This document shows positions 24,236 through 32,552 of a stretch of DNA of 41,654 nt, one piece after another. Origin of the DNA: Geobacter sp. (GTDB lineage Bacteria > Desulfobacterota > Desulfuromonadia > Geobacterales > DSM-12255); contig VFJK01000015.1 of the NCBI GenBank assembly GCA_009886125.1, positions 1 through 41,654 on the forward strand, read 5' to 3'. Below the pieces are notes generated by a model. The model was given only the letters and a program-made list of their open reading frames with translations, was not told the DNA's origin and searched no databases. Position 1 is the first letter of the stretch. Every line of letters starts with the position of its first letter. The translations under genes and the position numbers were made by a program.

Positions 24236-25903
24236 TCAAGGGTATGGGATGATCATTCTCTTCTCCGCAGGAGCGTACTTGACCTTTTTGCTATCTACGG
24301 AGGCATCCCACTGCAACAAGGTTTTTTTGAGGCGGGATACTGTTTCGGGGTGTTTTCCCGCCACATTGATCTTCTCCATTGGGTCATTCTTCAGGTCGAA
24401 AAGTTCTACGTCTTCATGGTGCTGTCGTTTCCCGGTGATGAATCCCCACCATGAGAGTTTCTCCAGAAGTTCCCTGTTTTTTCTGAGTATCAGTTTCCAC
24501 TCAAGGGTGCGGACGGCGATGTCTCCCGGAGGATAACCCAACTGCGTAAAGCTTTCCTTCAATGTCTTCTGGTATTGCAAGAGCTCTTTTGTCTCGGCCG
24601 GAGAGAACTCTTTGCCGTTTGCGCTCTGCATCTCCAGATACCACCTGCTCAAGGTGTATTCCCACCATGGGAGACGATCTATGAAAACTTCGCTGCTGCC
24701 TGTAGCACCTTTCTCACCCTTGATCAGCGGGAGTATATTCGCTCCCTGTGCATCGTGGGGCGCAGGTATCTCCAGATAGCCGAGGATAGTCGGCATGACG
24801 TCCAGTCCCTGCACCTGTTCCCTGATCCGTTTGCCACCAAATTCGGCATCAGGAAAACGTAGCAGGAGAGCGTTTTTTACTACCGGATCAGTTACGTCAT
24901 AGTGGAAATAGAGGCCGTTCTCACCCAGATCGTCACCATGCATCGACTGAAGGACGATCAAGGTTTTTTCAGTCAGCTTGAGGGAGTCGAGGAGTTTCAT
25001 AAGATCGCCGATGAACTGGTCGGTGTAGTAGACCCCGGCGTCATAACGACCTGTCACATAGTTGATGTCCTCTTCAGTCAGATGATAAACCGGTTTGAAA
25101 TCCCGGTAGAATTCATTGCGATAGACACGGGAGAAGATGTCATAAGATGGTGCATCGTCATTGATCCCTTGCAGCTGGGGCAGCTTTTTCCAGAAGGGCG
25201 TGTAGCCGGGCGGGTCGTACATGGTTTTGTATGGGGGGGGGACGGTTGCTGAGTAGGGCATGTGGAGCAGACCGCTGCCGATCCAGAGGAAAAACTTCTT
25301 GTCACTGTTGTTTTTCAGCCAGTTGAATGCGTCGACAGGGGCGACCCGGAGGCTGGTACCTTCCGGCCCGCGGGCTGTCCGCCCGAAATAATCGAAAGAT
25401 CGGGAGAAGACGTCTCCGGGGTTGATAAGCTCGCCGCCAGCCGTATCGAAACGCATGAAGAATTCCGGCGAACTGACTGTGGCAGCAGTGGTGTAGCCAT
25501 AATATTTAAGGATTTCAGGAAGTGTCCTTGCGGTAACCATGTCCCTGGTTACTTCAAAAGAGACCATGCCGTTGACCCGAGGATATTGTGAAGTAAGAAC
25601 GCTCATCTGGGCAATCGGTGTCAGATTGGCCTGGGAGATGGCATTTTCAAAAAGGACCGATTTCCCAGCCAGCCTGTCTATGTTTGCGCTGGTATTGCGT
25701 TTGTAGCCGTAGGCTCCAAGGTGGTCAGCCCGGAGGCATTGCAGGGAGATAAGGATCACATTGGTATTTTCATGACGGGCTTTTGGCGCAGCAGCTCCGG
25801 GAGAGGTTTCACCCGAAGCTGCTGTGACAGTGACATATGACAGAAGCGCGACTGCTGACAGCAGAGACGAAATAACAGGGCGACTTCTGCGGTACTTCAT
25901 CAT
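24236..25903 (-). CDS. Exported sulfatase-like protein, probably catalytically altered
   Basis: A 555-residue member of the alkaline phosphatase/sulfatase superfamily with a signal peptide (to about residue 30). The fold is clear: NVILISLQCLRADHLGAYGY, QANLTPIAQMSVLTSQYP, the GLDVMPTILGYL segment and DVELFDLKNDPMEKIN at the end. Three expected catalytic positions differ. The first metal Asp is Gln (SLQCLRAD, Q55), the Cys/Ser formylglycine motif is absent (Thr95 in LTPIAQ), and the SDHG metal motif reads SMHGD near residue 320. It may be a non-catalytic partner of the adjacent paralog or have a changed metal site. The ATG overlaps the stop of that paralog (ATGA). The substrate is not known; there is no sign of FGly modification. 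Confidence 0.85.
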   Translation of the reverse strand: MMKYRRSRPVISSLLSAVALLSYVTVTAASGETSPGAAAPKARHENTNVILISLQCLRADHLGAYGYKRNTSANIDRLAGKSVLFENAISQANLTPIAQMSVLTSQYPRVNGMVSFEVTRDMVTARTLPEILKYYGYTTAATVSSPEFFMRFDTAGGELINPGDVFSRSFDYFGRTARGPEGTSLRVAPVDAFNWLKNNSDKKFFLWIGSGLLHMPYSATVPPPYKTMYDPPGYTPFWKKLPQLQGINDDAPSYDIFSRVYRNEFYRDFKPVYHLTEEDINYVTGRYDAGVYYTDQFIGDLMKLLDSLKLTEKTLIVLQSMHGDDLGENGLYFHYDVTDPVVKNALLLRFPDAEFGGKRIREQVQGLDVMPTILGYLEIPAPHDAQGANILPLIKGEKGATGSSEVFIDRLPWWEYTLSRWYLEMQSANGKEFSPAETKELLQYQKTLKESFTQLGYPPGDIAVRTLEWKLILRKNRELLEKLSWWGFITGKRQHHEDVELFDLKNDPMEKINVAGKHPETVSRLKKTLLQWDASVDSKKVKYAPAEKRMIIPYP

Positions 25904-27339
25904 TTCTTCTGGGCTCCCTTTGCCTGTGAGTCATAAACAGGGTTTAAGCCCGGAATCCACTGTTTTGCATTCAGGTCATTCCCGATCGATTTGAACTGTG
26001 CAAAGAGTTTCTGCTCAAGTTCGTAGGCGATTTTCGGTTCCTGCTCTACCAGGTTTTTCAACTCTTTCGGGTCATTTTTCAGGTTGTAAAGCTCACGGCT
26101 CTTGTTTTCAAGAGTATAGATGAGTTTCCAGCCCTCTTTGGTGATTATGGAGCGTTTGTAAGTGTACTGGCGGTAGTCGGTCTCGGAGTAGACCTCTTTT
26201 GCAACAGCCTTACCCTTGAATGAAGGGACCAGGCTTGTCCCGCGCAGCTGGGTCTTCGCTTTCTCAGGCATCTTCACGTCGAGCAGGTCGAGAATTGTCG
26301 GCATGATGTCGAGGCTGGTGATCTGATCCTTGATGACCTTGCCGCTTTTCTGCTTGGGAAGCTTGATGATCAGGGGCACGTGGATGAGCTCGTCATACAG
26401 GCTGAAGCCGTGGTCAAAGCGCTTGTGCTCGTAAAACTCCGTGCCGTGGTCGGAAGTCAAAACGAAAATGGTTTTGTCCATAAGGCCCAGTTTCTGAAGT
26501 TCTGCGAGGAATTCTTTAAATTTCGCGTCGGTCCGCTGGATTTTCTCGTCGTAAATGGCGCGCCAGAACTTTACATCCTCATCGCGCAGCGTGACGCTCC
26601 CCTTCTCCAGACCTTCTTCACGAAGAGCCTCCTGCTCCTGCGCAGAGCCGGTGAACTTTTTGTCGTACCCCTTTTCGACAAAGCGGTAGTCGAAACCTTC
26701 GGCAGGTACATTCTGGCCATGCATGTCATAGCCGTGCAGGAACATGAAGAATTTTTTGTCCTTGTTAGCCTTCAGCCAGTCAAGAGCTTTAGGAATGCTG
26801 ACTCCCATGCTGCCGAATTTACCCTTGTCAAAGAAATACTGGTCGAACCCCTGTCCATAGCCGAATCCGCCGCTAACCCCGGCATTACCGGTGAAACCGC
26901 CGGTTGCGTAGCCGCTATTCTTGAGGACTTCGGCAATGGTTACCAGGTTCGGGGAGAGCTCTTTGAGATTGGAAAGCTTGTTGTTCGGCGGGTTGAAGAC
27001 CGCGAACTTGTTGGTCAGTTTATGCTCGGACGGGTAGACGCCTGTGAACCAGCTCATGGAGGCAGGGACGGTCCATGAGGCAACTGAAATGTTGTTGGTG
27101 AAGTTGAATCCATTTTTGGCCATCTCATCGATGGTCGGGGTCACTTTTTTCGGATAGCCAAGCGAGCTTACATGGGCAGCCTGAAGTGCGTCAAAGCTGA
27201 CAAAAACAAGGTTGTAATCCTTGTACTTCAGGGAGAGCTCTGCTGTGGGTTTTTTCTTCTCTGCCCCGTATGAAACCCCGGCAATTGCCAGGGAGAGTGC
27301 GAGGCATACCATCATGGTGATAAAGCTTCTGGTTTTCAT
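25900..27339 (-). CDS. Exported sulfatase-like hydrolase with Thr nucleophile
   Basis: A 479-residue alkaline phosphatase-superfamily protein with a signal peptide (to about residue 26). It keeps the metal-binding Asp (SFDALQAAH, D50) and the SDHGTEFYEH motif near residue 295. The nucleophile position is Thr90 (SWTVPASMSWFTGVYP) rather than the Cys/Ser-x-Pro-x-Arg of formylglycine sulfatases. Thr nucleophiles occur in LtaS and phosphoethanolamine transferases of the same superfamily, so a phosphotransfer or phosphodiesterase activity is at least as likely as sulfate-ester hydrolysis. GGAG lies well placed before the ATG. It is coupled to the altered paralog downstream. With the glycan genes in the window, a surface-glycan or lipid substrate is possible but unproven. 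Confidence 0.88.
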   Translation of the reverse strand: MKTRSFITMMVCLALSLAIAGVSYGAEKKKPTAELSLKYKDYNLVFVSFDALQAAHVSSLGYPKKVTPTIDEMAKNGFNFTNNISVASWTVPASMSWFTGVYPSEHKLTNKFAVFNPPNNKLSNLKELSPNLVTIAEVLKNSGYATGGFTGNAGVSGGFGYGQGFDQYFFDKGKFGSMGVSIPKALDWLKANKDKKFFMFLHGYDMHGQNVPAEGFDYRFVEKGYDKKFTGSAQEQEALREEGLEKGSVTLRDEDVKFWRAIYDEKIQRTDAKFKEFLAELQKLGLMDKTIFVLTSDHGTEFYEHKRFDHGFSLYDELIHVPLIIKLPKQKSGKVIKDQITSLDIMPTILDLLDVKMPEKAKTQLRGTSLVPSFKGKAVAKEVYSETDYRQYTYKRSIITKEGWKLIYTLENKSRELYNLKNDPKELKNLVEQEPKIAYELEQKLFAQFKSIGNDLNAKQWIPGLNPVYDSQAKGAQKK

Positions 27340-27372
27340 TCTCCAAATCTCCTTTTCCTTTTCAGCTTGGGT

Positions 27373-28368
27373 TCAATAAACTTCCAGGTCTCTTCCTACT
27401 GCAATTTTCCCTTTGTAATCCTTCATCTCTCTGAGCAGGTCGTCCGGAGTTGACGCAAGCGGTCGCTTCTCCGGGCGGAGAGTTATCGAGTTATGGTAGA
27501 GGATCAACAGCTTGGGCTTTGCTTTGGAAGCAAGTTTTACAAGCTGTGTCGTTGTCGTATGGTACTTAGATGCGTATTCCCTTATATCGTGCCCTTGAGA
27601 GTTGGGTCTCATCGGGTTGTCGAGATACTTCTCGGTGAGAGCTTCATGAAGAAGGATGTCGCAGCCGTTGCAGGCCTTTACGGTCTCTTCTGTCGGGGTG
27701 GTATCTCCGGAGATGACGATGCTTCGGTCTTTTGTGTCGAAACGGTATCCAAAGCTTGTCTTCCAGTCACCATGTTTTGTCGGGAAGGCTGTTACCGTGA
27801 TGTTCTCGTCTTTAAAGACAACACCGCTCTTGATCTCGTGGACATTCACCTTGATCCCTTCGGGAGAGGCTTTTTCCATGCCATCCCGACGGATGGAGAT
27901 ATCTTCATGGTAGGCAGTCAGGATATGTTCGGTCATGAATTTCAGCCCTTCCGGACCGTAGACCTCGAGAGGCTTTTGCCGTCCCATTGTCCAGGGGGTC
28001 AGAATCAGATCGGGATACCCGGCGGTATGGTCGGAGTGGAGATGGGTTACAAATACGTTCCGGATATTGATCGGGTCAAGCTCGGTAACCCCTTTGTCAA
28101 GCTTTGCCGCAGCGGCACGTCTAATGACTCCCGGCCCGAAATCGACCAGATACGCGCTGCCGTTGACTACGATCGCAGTGGCCGGGCCTGAGCGATCCGG
28201 GTCAGGATTCGGGTTGCCGGTCCCGAGTAGCACCAGTCTGGTAGAACTGGCGGGACTTTCAGCGTATGCACAGGGGAGGGGAGTCGAGAGCATCACAAGG
28301 CAAACGATTTTGGTGATCAATGATTTTATGGGAAAGTCTCCAGGGTGGAAGTGGATACAGATTAACAC
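27373..28368 (-). CDS. Exported metallo-beta-lactamase-fold hydrolase (RNase Z/lactonase-like)
   Basis: A 331-residue protein from the GTG at 28368. VLLGTGNPNPDPDRSGPAT opens the fold, THLHSDHTAGYPD near residue 107 is the HxHxDH zinc site, VISGDTTP holds the bridging Asp and LLHEAL a further ligand. The signal peptide is KSLITKIVCLVMLSTPLPC...A. The start is unclear: GTG at 28368 lacks a Shine-Dalgarno, while GGAG sits eight bases before an ATA at 28329 that would begin a perfect signal peptide. The family includes tRNase Z, phosphodiesterases and arylsulfatase- or lactonase-type enzymes; the exported form suggests a periplasmic hydrolase. It is probably first in an operon with the sulfatase-like genes. 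Confidence 0.85.
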   Translation of the reverse strand: MLICIHFHPGDFPIKSLITKIVCLVMLSTPLPCAYAESPASSTRLVLLGTGNPNPDPDRSGPATAIVVNGSAYLVDFGPGVIRRAAAAKLDKGVTELDPINIRNVFVTHLHSDHTAGYPDLILTPWTMGRQKPLEVYGPEGLKFMTEHILTAYHEDISIRRDGMEKASPEGIKVNVHEIKSGVVFKDENITVTAFPTKHGDWKTSFGYRFDTKDRSIVISGDTTPTEETVKACNGCDILLHEALTEKYLDNPMRPNSQGHDIREYASKYHTTTTQLVKLASKAKPKLLILYHNSITLRPEKRPLASTPDDLLREMKDYKGKIAVGRDLEVY

Positions 28369-28454
28369 TCAGCAACTCTTTCATGCAAGGGTTTCTGGTC
28401 TGGACCTAATCCAATTGCATATTATCGGGCGTGGTTCTGGGCGCGTGGATATAC

Positions 28455-29228
28455 TCACTGAAGCAGTGATTCAGATGAATCATTTTCGGATGAAGCTGAT
28501 GGGTCGTCTGAAACGGCATTTCTTTTCGATTTCGATCTTGATGGATTTTTCTCAAATATTGACTCTTCCTGAGGTCTCTGCTTTCTATAAGGGGTTGCCA
28601 GCCTTACATCGTTATACTGGTAGTCGATGCTGAAACTGCTCTCGCCGCTATTAAGGTAATCAAACTCTTTCGCGGGAAAAGTTGCAATACCGTCCTTAGA
28701 TGTTGACGTGGCATACTTGTTTCCGTCAATTTCAACAGTTACAGACTCTCCTGCAAGAGGAGTGTCCATGATTACGAGCTTGTCATTATCAAACGACTCC
28801 CTTGAAAGAGTCTTGTCTGTGTCAGCCTTTTCAATGAAGTATGTCGGAGGGTTCTTGTTGCACATCCTTTTAAATATATTAAATCCTGTCACCAGTTCAT
28901 AAAACATGGGGACACCCATCGTAGTAAGCATGAAAGCAGGATACCGTTCATAAGCACTAAAACAGTCATAGCTTACTGTTTCGTGGCGGGTTTCTTTGAC
29001 TGCCCGGTACTCAGTTTTAATGTACTCAGCCATCGAGACGCGCCTGTAGAGCTTTACAGAAAGGGGCCTGACTTCCTCCAGAATCACTCTGTTCTCAAGT
29101 TCCCTCGCTCCGAGTGAAGTTTTTGACAACTCTTTGCCTGGTGCGATTGTCGTGACTATATTGGTTGTGGAACATGCCTGCAGTAGAAGCAAGCTGAGGA
29201 TGAAGAGTATGATAAAACAGTTTCGCAA
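28455..29228 (-). CDS. Lipoprotein of unknown function
   Basis: A 257-residue protein read from the TTG at 29228 with GGAG about nine bases upstream; there is no ATG near. The first 19 residues are a lipoprotein signal with lipobox LQAC (C19). The next part is rich in Arg/Glu (LGARELENRVILEEVRPLSVKLYRRV) and includes MAEYIKTEYRAVKETRHETV. A central hydrophobic segment FMLTTMGVPMFYELV could be a membrane-dipping helix. A beta-rich C-terminal part holds ESVTVEIDGNKYATSTSKDG. The last ~30 residues are Ser/Asp/Lys-rich and probably disordered. I know no family for it. It lies in its own segment, with an 86-bp gap to the hydrolase gene. Confidence 0.65.
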   Translation of the reverse strand: MRNCFIILFILSLLLLQACSTTNIVTTIAPGKELSKTSLGARELENRVILEEVRPLSVKLYRRVSMAEYIKTEYRAVKETRHETVSYDCFSAYERYPAFMLTTMGVPMFYELVTGFNIFKRMCNKNPPTYFIEKADTDKTLSRESFDNDKLVIMDTPLAGESVTVEIDGNKYATSTSKDGIATFPAKEFDYLNSGESSFSIDYQYNDVRLATPYRKQRPQEESIFEKNPSRSKSKRNAVSDDPSASSENDSSESLLQ

Positions 29229-29535
29229 AAGGTATATCTCCAGGGGGTCAATGCTCTTTTTTTAATGCAAGGATGAGACCGAAGGGGTTGATGACAAACG
29301 ATTTTCCCGATTAGTATTAGGAGGAGTTTCGCCAGAAGGTTTCCGCTGACAGTAAAAATATGAGTTGTTTTTGTATACGTCAGCTAAGCAACTAAATCAT
29401 ATAAAGAAAACACAATCAAGGAAATATGAAGTCAAGGGAGTGAACGCAGATTGATACAGGTGGCTCATCCCCGGTTTATGACGAGTTGGCGGTCTGTCCT
29501 TTCGGACTGAACGACCAGTTCCTTCTCACTGCAGG
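29229..29535. other. 307-bp intergenic gap with a small hairpin (29491-29516)
   Basis: The gap between the DUF4124-like operon and the lipoprotein gene is AT-rich in its middle and holds no convincing ORF. Near one end is a GGTC...GACC / GTCC-TTTC-GGAC nested inverted repeat (29491-29516), which on the minus strand lies just past the end of the upstream operon. It has no T-run, so it is weak evidence for a terminator. Otherwise I see no repeat, riboswitch or tRNA in it. Confidence 0.4.
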
Positions 29536-30150
29536 TCAGTTTTGCCGTGGTTTAGCCCGCTTGGCTTTGCGTACCGGTCTGTAGGTGTCGGTATTATTCT
29601 GTTCGAGGTATCGGTAGTACTCCTCTGTCATCTCTGCTTTCTTGCGGAGCTCGTCCTGGTCTACGACGATCATCTCATCGATGCCCTGCTCTCTGGAGAC
29701 TTTACTGTTCGTTTTTTTTGTCCCGGAACTTTCTGCCGAGCGGGGAACCGAAGGATTGTCCGTAAAGACAGGTGTGCCGTCCGCAGCGGTCTCCCGATAG
29801 ATCTGATCATCGTGTTGCCGGGGGATGATTCTGAAGTCAACGCCATATCTGACCTTGCCGAAAGCCGTGTTCTCATGGGCCTCTGATCGCGTCGAATAGA
29901 CGATGCGCTGATCCGGCTTGACCTGTAGCCCCTGTTCGCGGTTGATTTCGAGCCACTCCTGCAGGCCGTCATCGCGGAGTACCTCAATATAGGTACTCAG
30001 TTGATAACGGCGCAGCGAGATGACTGTGGCCTCGACATCCGGAGTATGAAGCTGCTCGGGCTTCTTTCTGCGGGCACCTTCGCACTGCGGGGCAACCAGC
30101 AGCAGTATAAGCAATGTAAGGCATACATGCAGGCAGCGACGGATTCTCAC
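29536..30150 (-). CDS. Exported protein with DUF4124-like segment
   Basis: A 204-residue protein from GTG at 30150 (GGGAGAG just before it; GTGA overlap with the upstream gene's stop). The N-terminal signal is MRIRRCLHVCLTLLILLLV followed by APQCEGA. The middle has a predicted beta domain (TVISLRRYQLSTYIEVL). QIYRETAADGTPVFTDNPSV near residue 117 matches the exported DUF4124 pattern, in which an aromatic residue, a D/N-x-G turn and FTD recur. The C-terminal 60 residues are charged and probably coiled or disordered. It is the last gene of a four-gene operon with two zinc-ribbon membrane proteins. Function unknown. Confidence 0.65.
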   Translation of the reverse strand: MRIRRCLHVCLTLLILLLVAPQCEGARRKKPEQLHTPDVEATVISLRRYQLSTYIEVLRDDGLQEWLEINREQGLQVKPDQRIVYSTRSEAHENTAFGKVRYGVDFRIIPRQHDDQIYRETAADGTPVFTDNPSVPRSAESSGTKKTNSKVSREQGIDEMIVVDQDELRKKAEMTEEYYRYLEQNNTDTYRPVRKAKRAKPRQN

Positions 30151-30698
30151 TTGCTCTCCCTGCAGATCATCCGGGAGAGCACCTGATACGGATGGGTAAG
30201 GCGCTGATAGCCGTCCCTGCTTCCGGCGGCACTGTTATCATCACCCGCATAGCGGGCATCGACCGGACTCCGCTGTTTTTTATATATCCGCACACTCTGC
30301 AGGGGTTTGTACATCAGTCGGGCGCAGTCGAGGATGACCTGGGTCTCATACTCCTCGCGACCAGACGCGGCATAACTCTCTTTGATCATGACTTTGAATC
30401 GATTGCGGTTTGTATAAATTATGTTTGCAGAGTCATATGAGTAGTCGACGCCGTACTCGGAAGCCAGATACTCCCAGGAGCGGCTGTTGTCGTCATCACT
30501 TACTTCGATCCTGTCCTGAAGTGCCTTCGGGATGGTCTCTGCCCTGTCAGTGAAATGCATATTGCCTGATTCGTCTGTCCAGGAGTAAATCTCGGCATAT
30601 GCCGCAGGGGTGGTTGTCAAAATCACGGCAACCAGAAGAGCGCTGAGAGTGACTATGGCTTTAAGAGGAAGATTATTTGAATCTGTCGCGGCAGGCAT
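30147..30698 (-). CDS. Exported protein with N-terminal DUF4124-like domain
   Basis: A 183-residue protein. The ATG at 30698 follows AAAGGAT by about seven bases and is preferred to an extension to 30806 inside the upstream gene. A hydrophobic signal or anchor (residues 12-35) is followed by AEIYSWTDESGNMHFTDRA (about 36-54), the DUF4124 pattern of proteins exported to the periplasm. The remainder has aromatic-rich strands and RLTHPYQVLSRMICRESK at the C-terminus. It overlaps the upstream zinc-ribbon gene by 26 bp and the downstream gene by 4 bp, so all are co-translated. Function unknown. Confidence 0.7.
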   Translation of the reverse strand: MPAATDSNNLPLKAIVTLSALLVAVILTTTPAAYAEIYSWTDESGNMHFTDRAETIPKALQDRIEVSDDDNSRSWEYLASEYGVDYSYDSANIIYTNRNRFKVMIKESYAASGREEYETQVILDCARLMYKPLQSVRIYKKQRSPVDARYAGDDNSAAGSRDGYQRLTHPYQVLSRMICRESK

Positions 30699-31575
30699 AC
30701 AGTTCATCCTTTGTCTTGTTGAATTCGAAGCTGAAATTGGACAGCCGCTCACTGAAGTCCGGATAGTAATTCCGGTAGGAATTTGCCAGCCCGCAGACTT
30801 CGCCATGAAGATTCGATAATCCTCTGACTTTCACATAACAGTCAAAGTAATTTTTTGATGGCGTCGGCAGTCTGCTGAAGGCGGAATCAGCCTCAATCCG
30901 CCGCCGGTTGATCGCACCGAGGCTGTCTGAAAGACTTTCCGTGAGGAAATAAGGCTGGGCATTCTGGTACCACGACGATTTGTAGTTGTAATTCTGGGTC
31001 ATGCAGGCATCAGTGTTGGTAACAAGGAGGTCGACAACCGGATTGAATCTCTCCTTGAAATCGTTGTCATTCCGTTCCGGTGATACATTGTGGCCCTGTC
31101 CCTCAGCCGCTTTTCTCATCTCGGTGGTATTCTCTGCGTAGAATTTGTTTCTTCTGGCACTGTTCATCGAACAGGTCATGAAAAACCCCAGCAGGACCAG
31201 CAGCGAGAGGACGCGTACGAGTAGCGACGAGAGCCGCCGGTCAAAGAGGTTACTGTACCACGCATCTACATCCCGTGTCGCTGTCCGGAGCTTGACAAAC
31301 TCAAGCCGCTCTTTTTCCTGCTGGCGGACCTGGGTCTGCAGGTAGTTTTTTATAACTATGCCGCAGATAGCACAAATCTCGGCCATGGCCTGCTCGCAGC
31401 TGCATTTGGGGCAGACCATCCGCTCCCGCTGCTGAATGATCTCCACTCCCGAACGTAACGGCCAGACTCTGAAGAGGTTGCTGCAGCGGGGGCAGGTGAC
31501 CTCACGACCCTCTGCAGGCACCTTGCTTTCATCGATATTCCCGCTCGCCGAGCAGACCGGGCACTCAATTCTCAT
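30673..31575 (-). CDS. Zinc-ribbon membrane protein (MJ0042-type N-terminus)
   Basis: A 300-residue protein from ATG at 31575 (AAGG upstream). IECPVCSASGNIDESKVPAE with TCPRCSNLFRVWP forms an MJ0042-type zinc finger (CxxC...CxxC). A second ribbon has MVCPKCSCEQAMAEICAICG. A basic linker leads to one transmembrane helix (LLVRVLSLLVLLGFFMTC) and then a soluble, probably periplasmic domain with several Cys (DACMTQNYN, FDCYVKV, EVCGLAN, YACRDRFK). The layout resembles its upstream neighbour, which has the same zinc-finger start and one helix. The cytoplasmic zinc fingers may regulate or recruit; the periplasmic domain is unassigned. Confidence 0.7.
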   Translation of the reverse strand: MRIECPVCSASGNIDESKVPAEGREVTCPRCSNLFRVWPLRSGVEIIQQRERMVCPKCSCEQAMAEICAICGIVIKNYLQTQVRQQEKERLEFVKLRTATRDVDAWYSNLFDRRLSSLLVRVLSLLVLLGFFMTCSMNSARRNKFYAENTTEMRKAAEGQGHNVSPERNDNDFKERFNPVVDLLVTNTDACMTQNYNYKSSWYQNAQPYFLTESLSDSLGAINRRRIEADSAFSRLPTPSKNYFDCYVKVRGLSNLHGEVCGLANSYRNYYPDFSERLSNFSFEFNKTKDELYACRDRFK

Positions 31576-31609
31576 ACGGAAACCTTGCAACCAACAGTAT
31601 CATAACCAT

Positions 31610-32383
31610 CTAATATTTCTGAAGCTCTCTGGCTGAATCGGGTGACGTCGCCACATGTACTGCGTGCAGGTCTGCCTTGCCGTTTTTGGCTGTCCCGCTC
31701 ATCTCATTTTCAATGATGTAAACGTCCTGATTGTCATGAAGGCCGTATTTACCGTCGCCTTCGAGGAACTTGTAGTCCTCGAACAGGAGATGGTTACCAA
31801 TATGGGTGCCGCGGATCGCCAGTCGATAGCGCGGCATCGTCTCGATCCAATCCATGTATCCCTCCAGCTTGCCTCCATCGGTGGTTTGAATGACCAGCAA
31901 AAAGGGGTGCTGTTTGCCGCGAAACGACATCTCTCCCTGCCAGTTGCCCGGCTGCAGAGCGTAATTCATGTCCATTTTACAGTCATGGCCGAATCTGGCC
32001 CATACTGCGATCAGAACTACGGCTGCAATCCCCCAGAACCGCTTGCTTGACAGCATCTTCCGGGCAGAAGGCATCTCGGCCACAGGTGCAAAAGTGACGT
32101 CATCAGAGGCATCCAGCTGGACACTGACCTGCTTGACCCGTGCCAGATATTTTGAGAAGACAAGACCGCACTTCGGGCAGAGGTCCGTTTCGATATTCGT
32201 ATTTACAAAAAATCCGCACGATGGGCAATTGTCGATACCGGGGGGCTCGGGAACGGTTTCCTGTTCCGGATGTAATTCAAATTGACGCTGACAGCTTTTG
32301 CAGGTTGCGATGACTCCGGTTTTCGGTATGCGAACATCGCCGATATCTTTGCTTGATTTGCAGTATGGGCAGGTAATGATCAT
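31610..32383 (-). CDS. Zinc-ribbon single-span membrane protein
   Basis: A 257-residue protein beginning MIITCPYCKSSKDIGDVRIP with TCKSCQRQFEL, an MJ0042-type zinc finger. A second CxxC pair ribbon follows in NCPSCGFF and DLCPKCGLVFSKYL. One membrane helix (RFWGIAAVVLIAVWARFG) precedes a beta-rich domain of about 110 residues (WQGEMSFRGKQHPFLLVIQT, LEGYMDWIETMPRYRLAI) that would lie in the periplasm. It is the first gene of the minus-strand operon reaching 29536, with AAGG upstream. The 169 bp before it, shared with the divergent PhnD-like gene, should hold both promoters. Function unknown; the N-terminus is paralogous to the next gene's. Confidence 0.7.
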   Translation of the reverse strand: MIITCPYCKSSKDIGDVRIPKTGVIATCKSCQRQFELHPEQETVPEPPGIDNCPSCGFFVNTNIETDLCPKCGLVFSKYLARVKQVSVQLDASDDVTFAPVAEMPSARKMLSSKRFWGIAAVVLIAVWARFGHDCKMDMNYALQPGNWQGEMSFRGKQHPFLLVIQTTDGGKLEGYMDWIETMPRYRLAIRGTHIGNHLLFEDYKFLEGDGKYGLHDNQDVYIIENEMSGTAKNGKADLHAVHVATSPDSARELQKY

Positions 32384-32552
32384 TCAATGCTGACCTTTCT
32401 CGTCGGAATAATAGCCATCGTACCGGGTTTTATAAAGCAGAAACAGTTGTCATGATCTTTAAAACTGAATTCCATTGTCTTAATTATTCAGCTTATGATA
32501 TGTGTATATAATTGAACTGCAGTCACAAATGCCACAAAATAGCGAGCCAACA

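Noticed and set aside
26380-27078. Antisense frame within the sulfatase-like gene
   Set aside because: No domain, and it lies wholly inside a convincing exported protein gene.
24236-27339. Formylglycine sulfatase assignment for the two sulfatase-like proteins
   Set aside because: The C/S-x-P-x-R motif is absent from both, so a true sulfatase is not supported.
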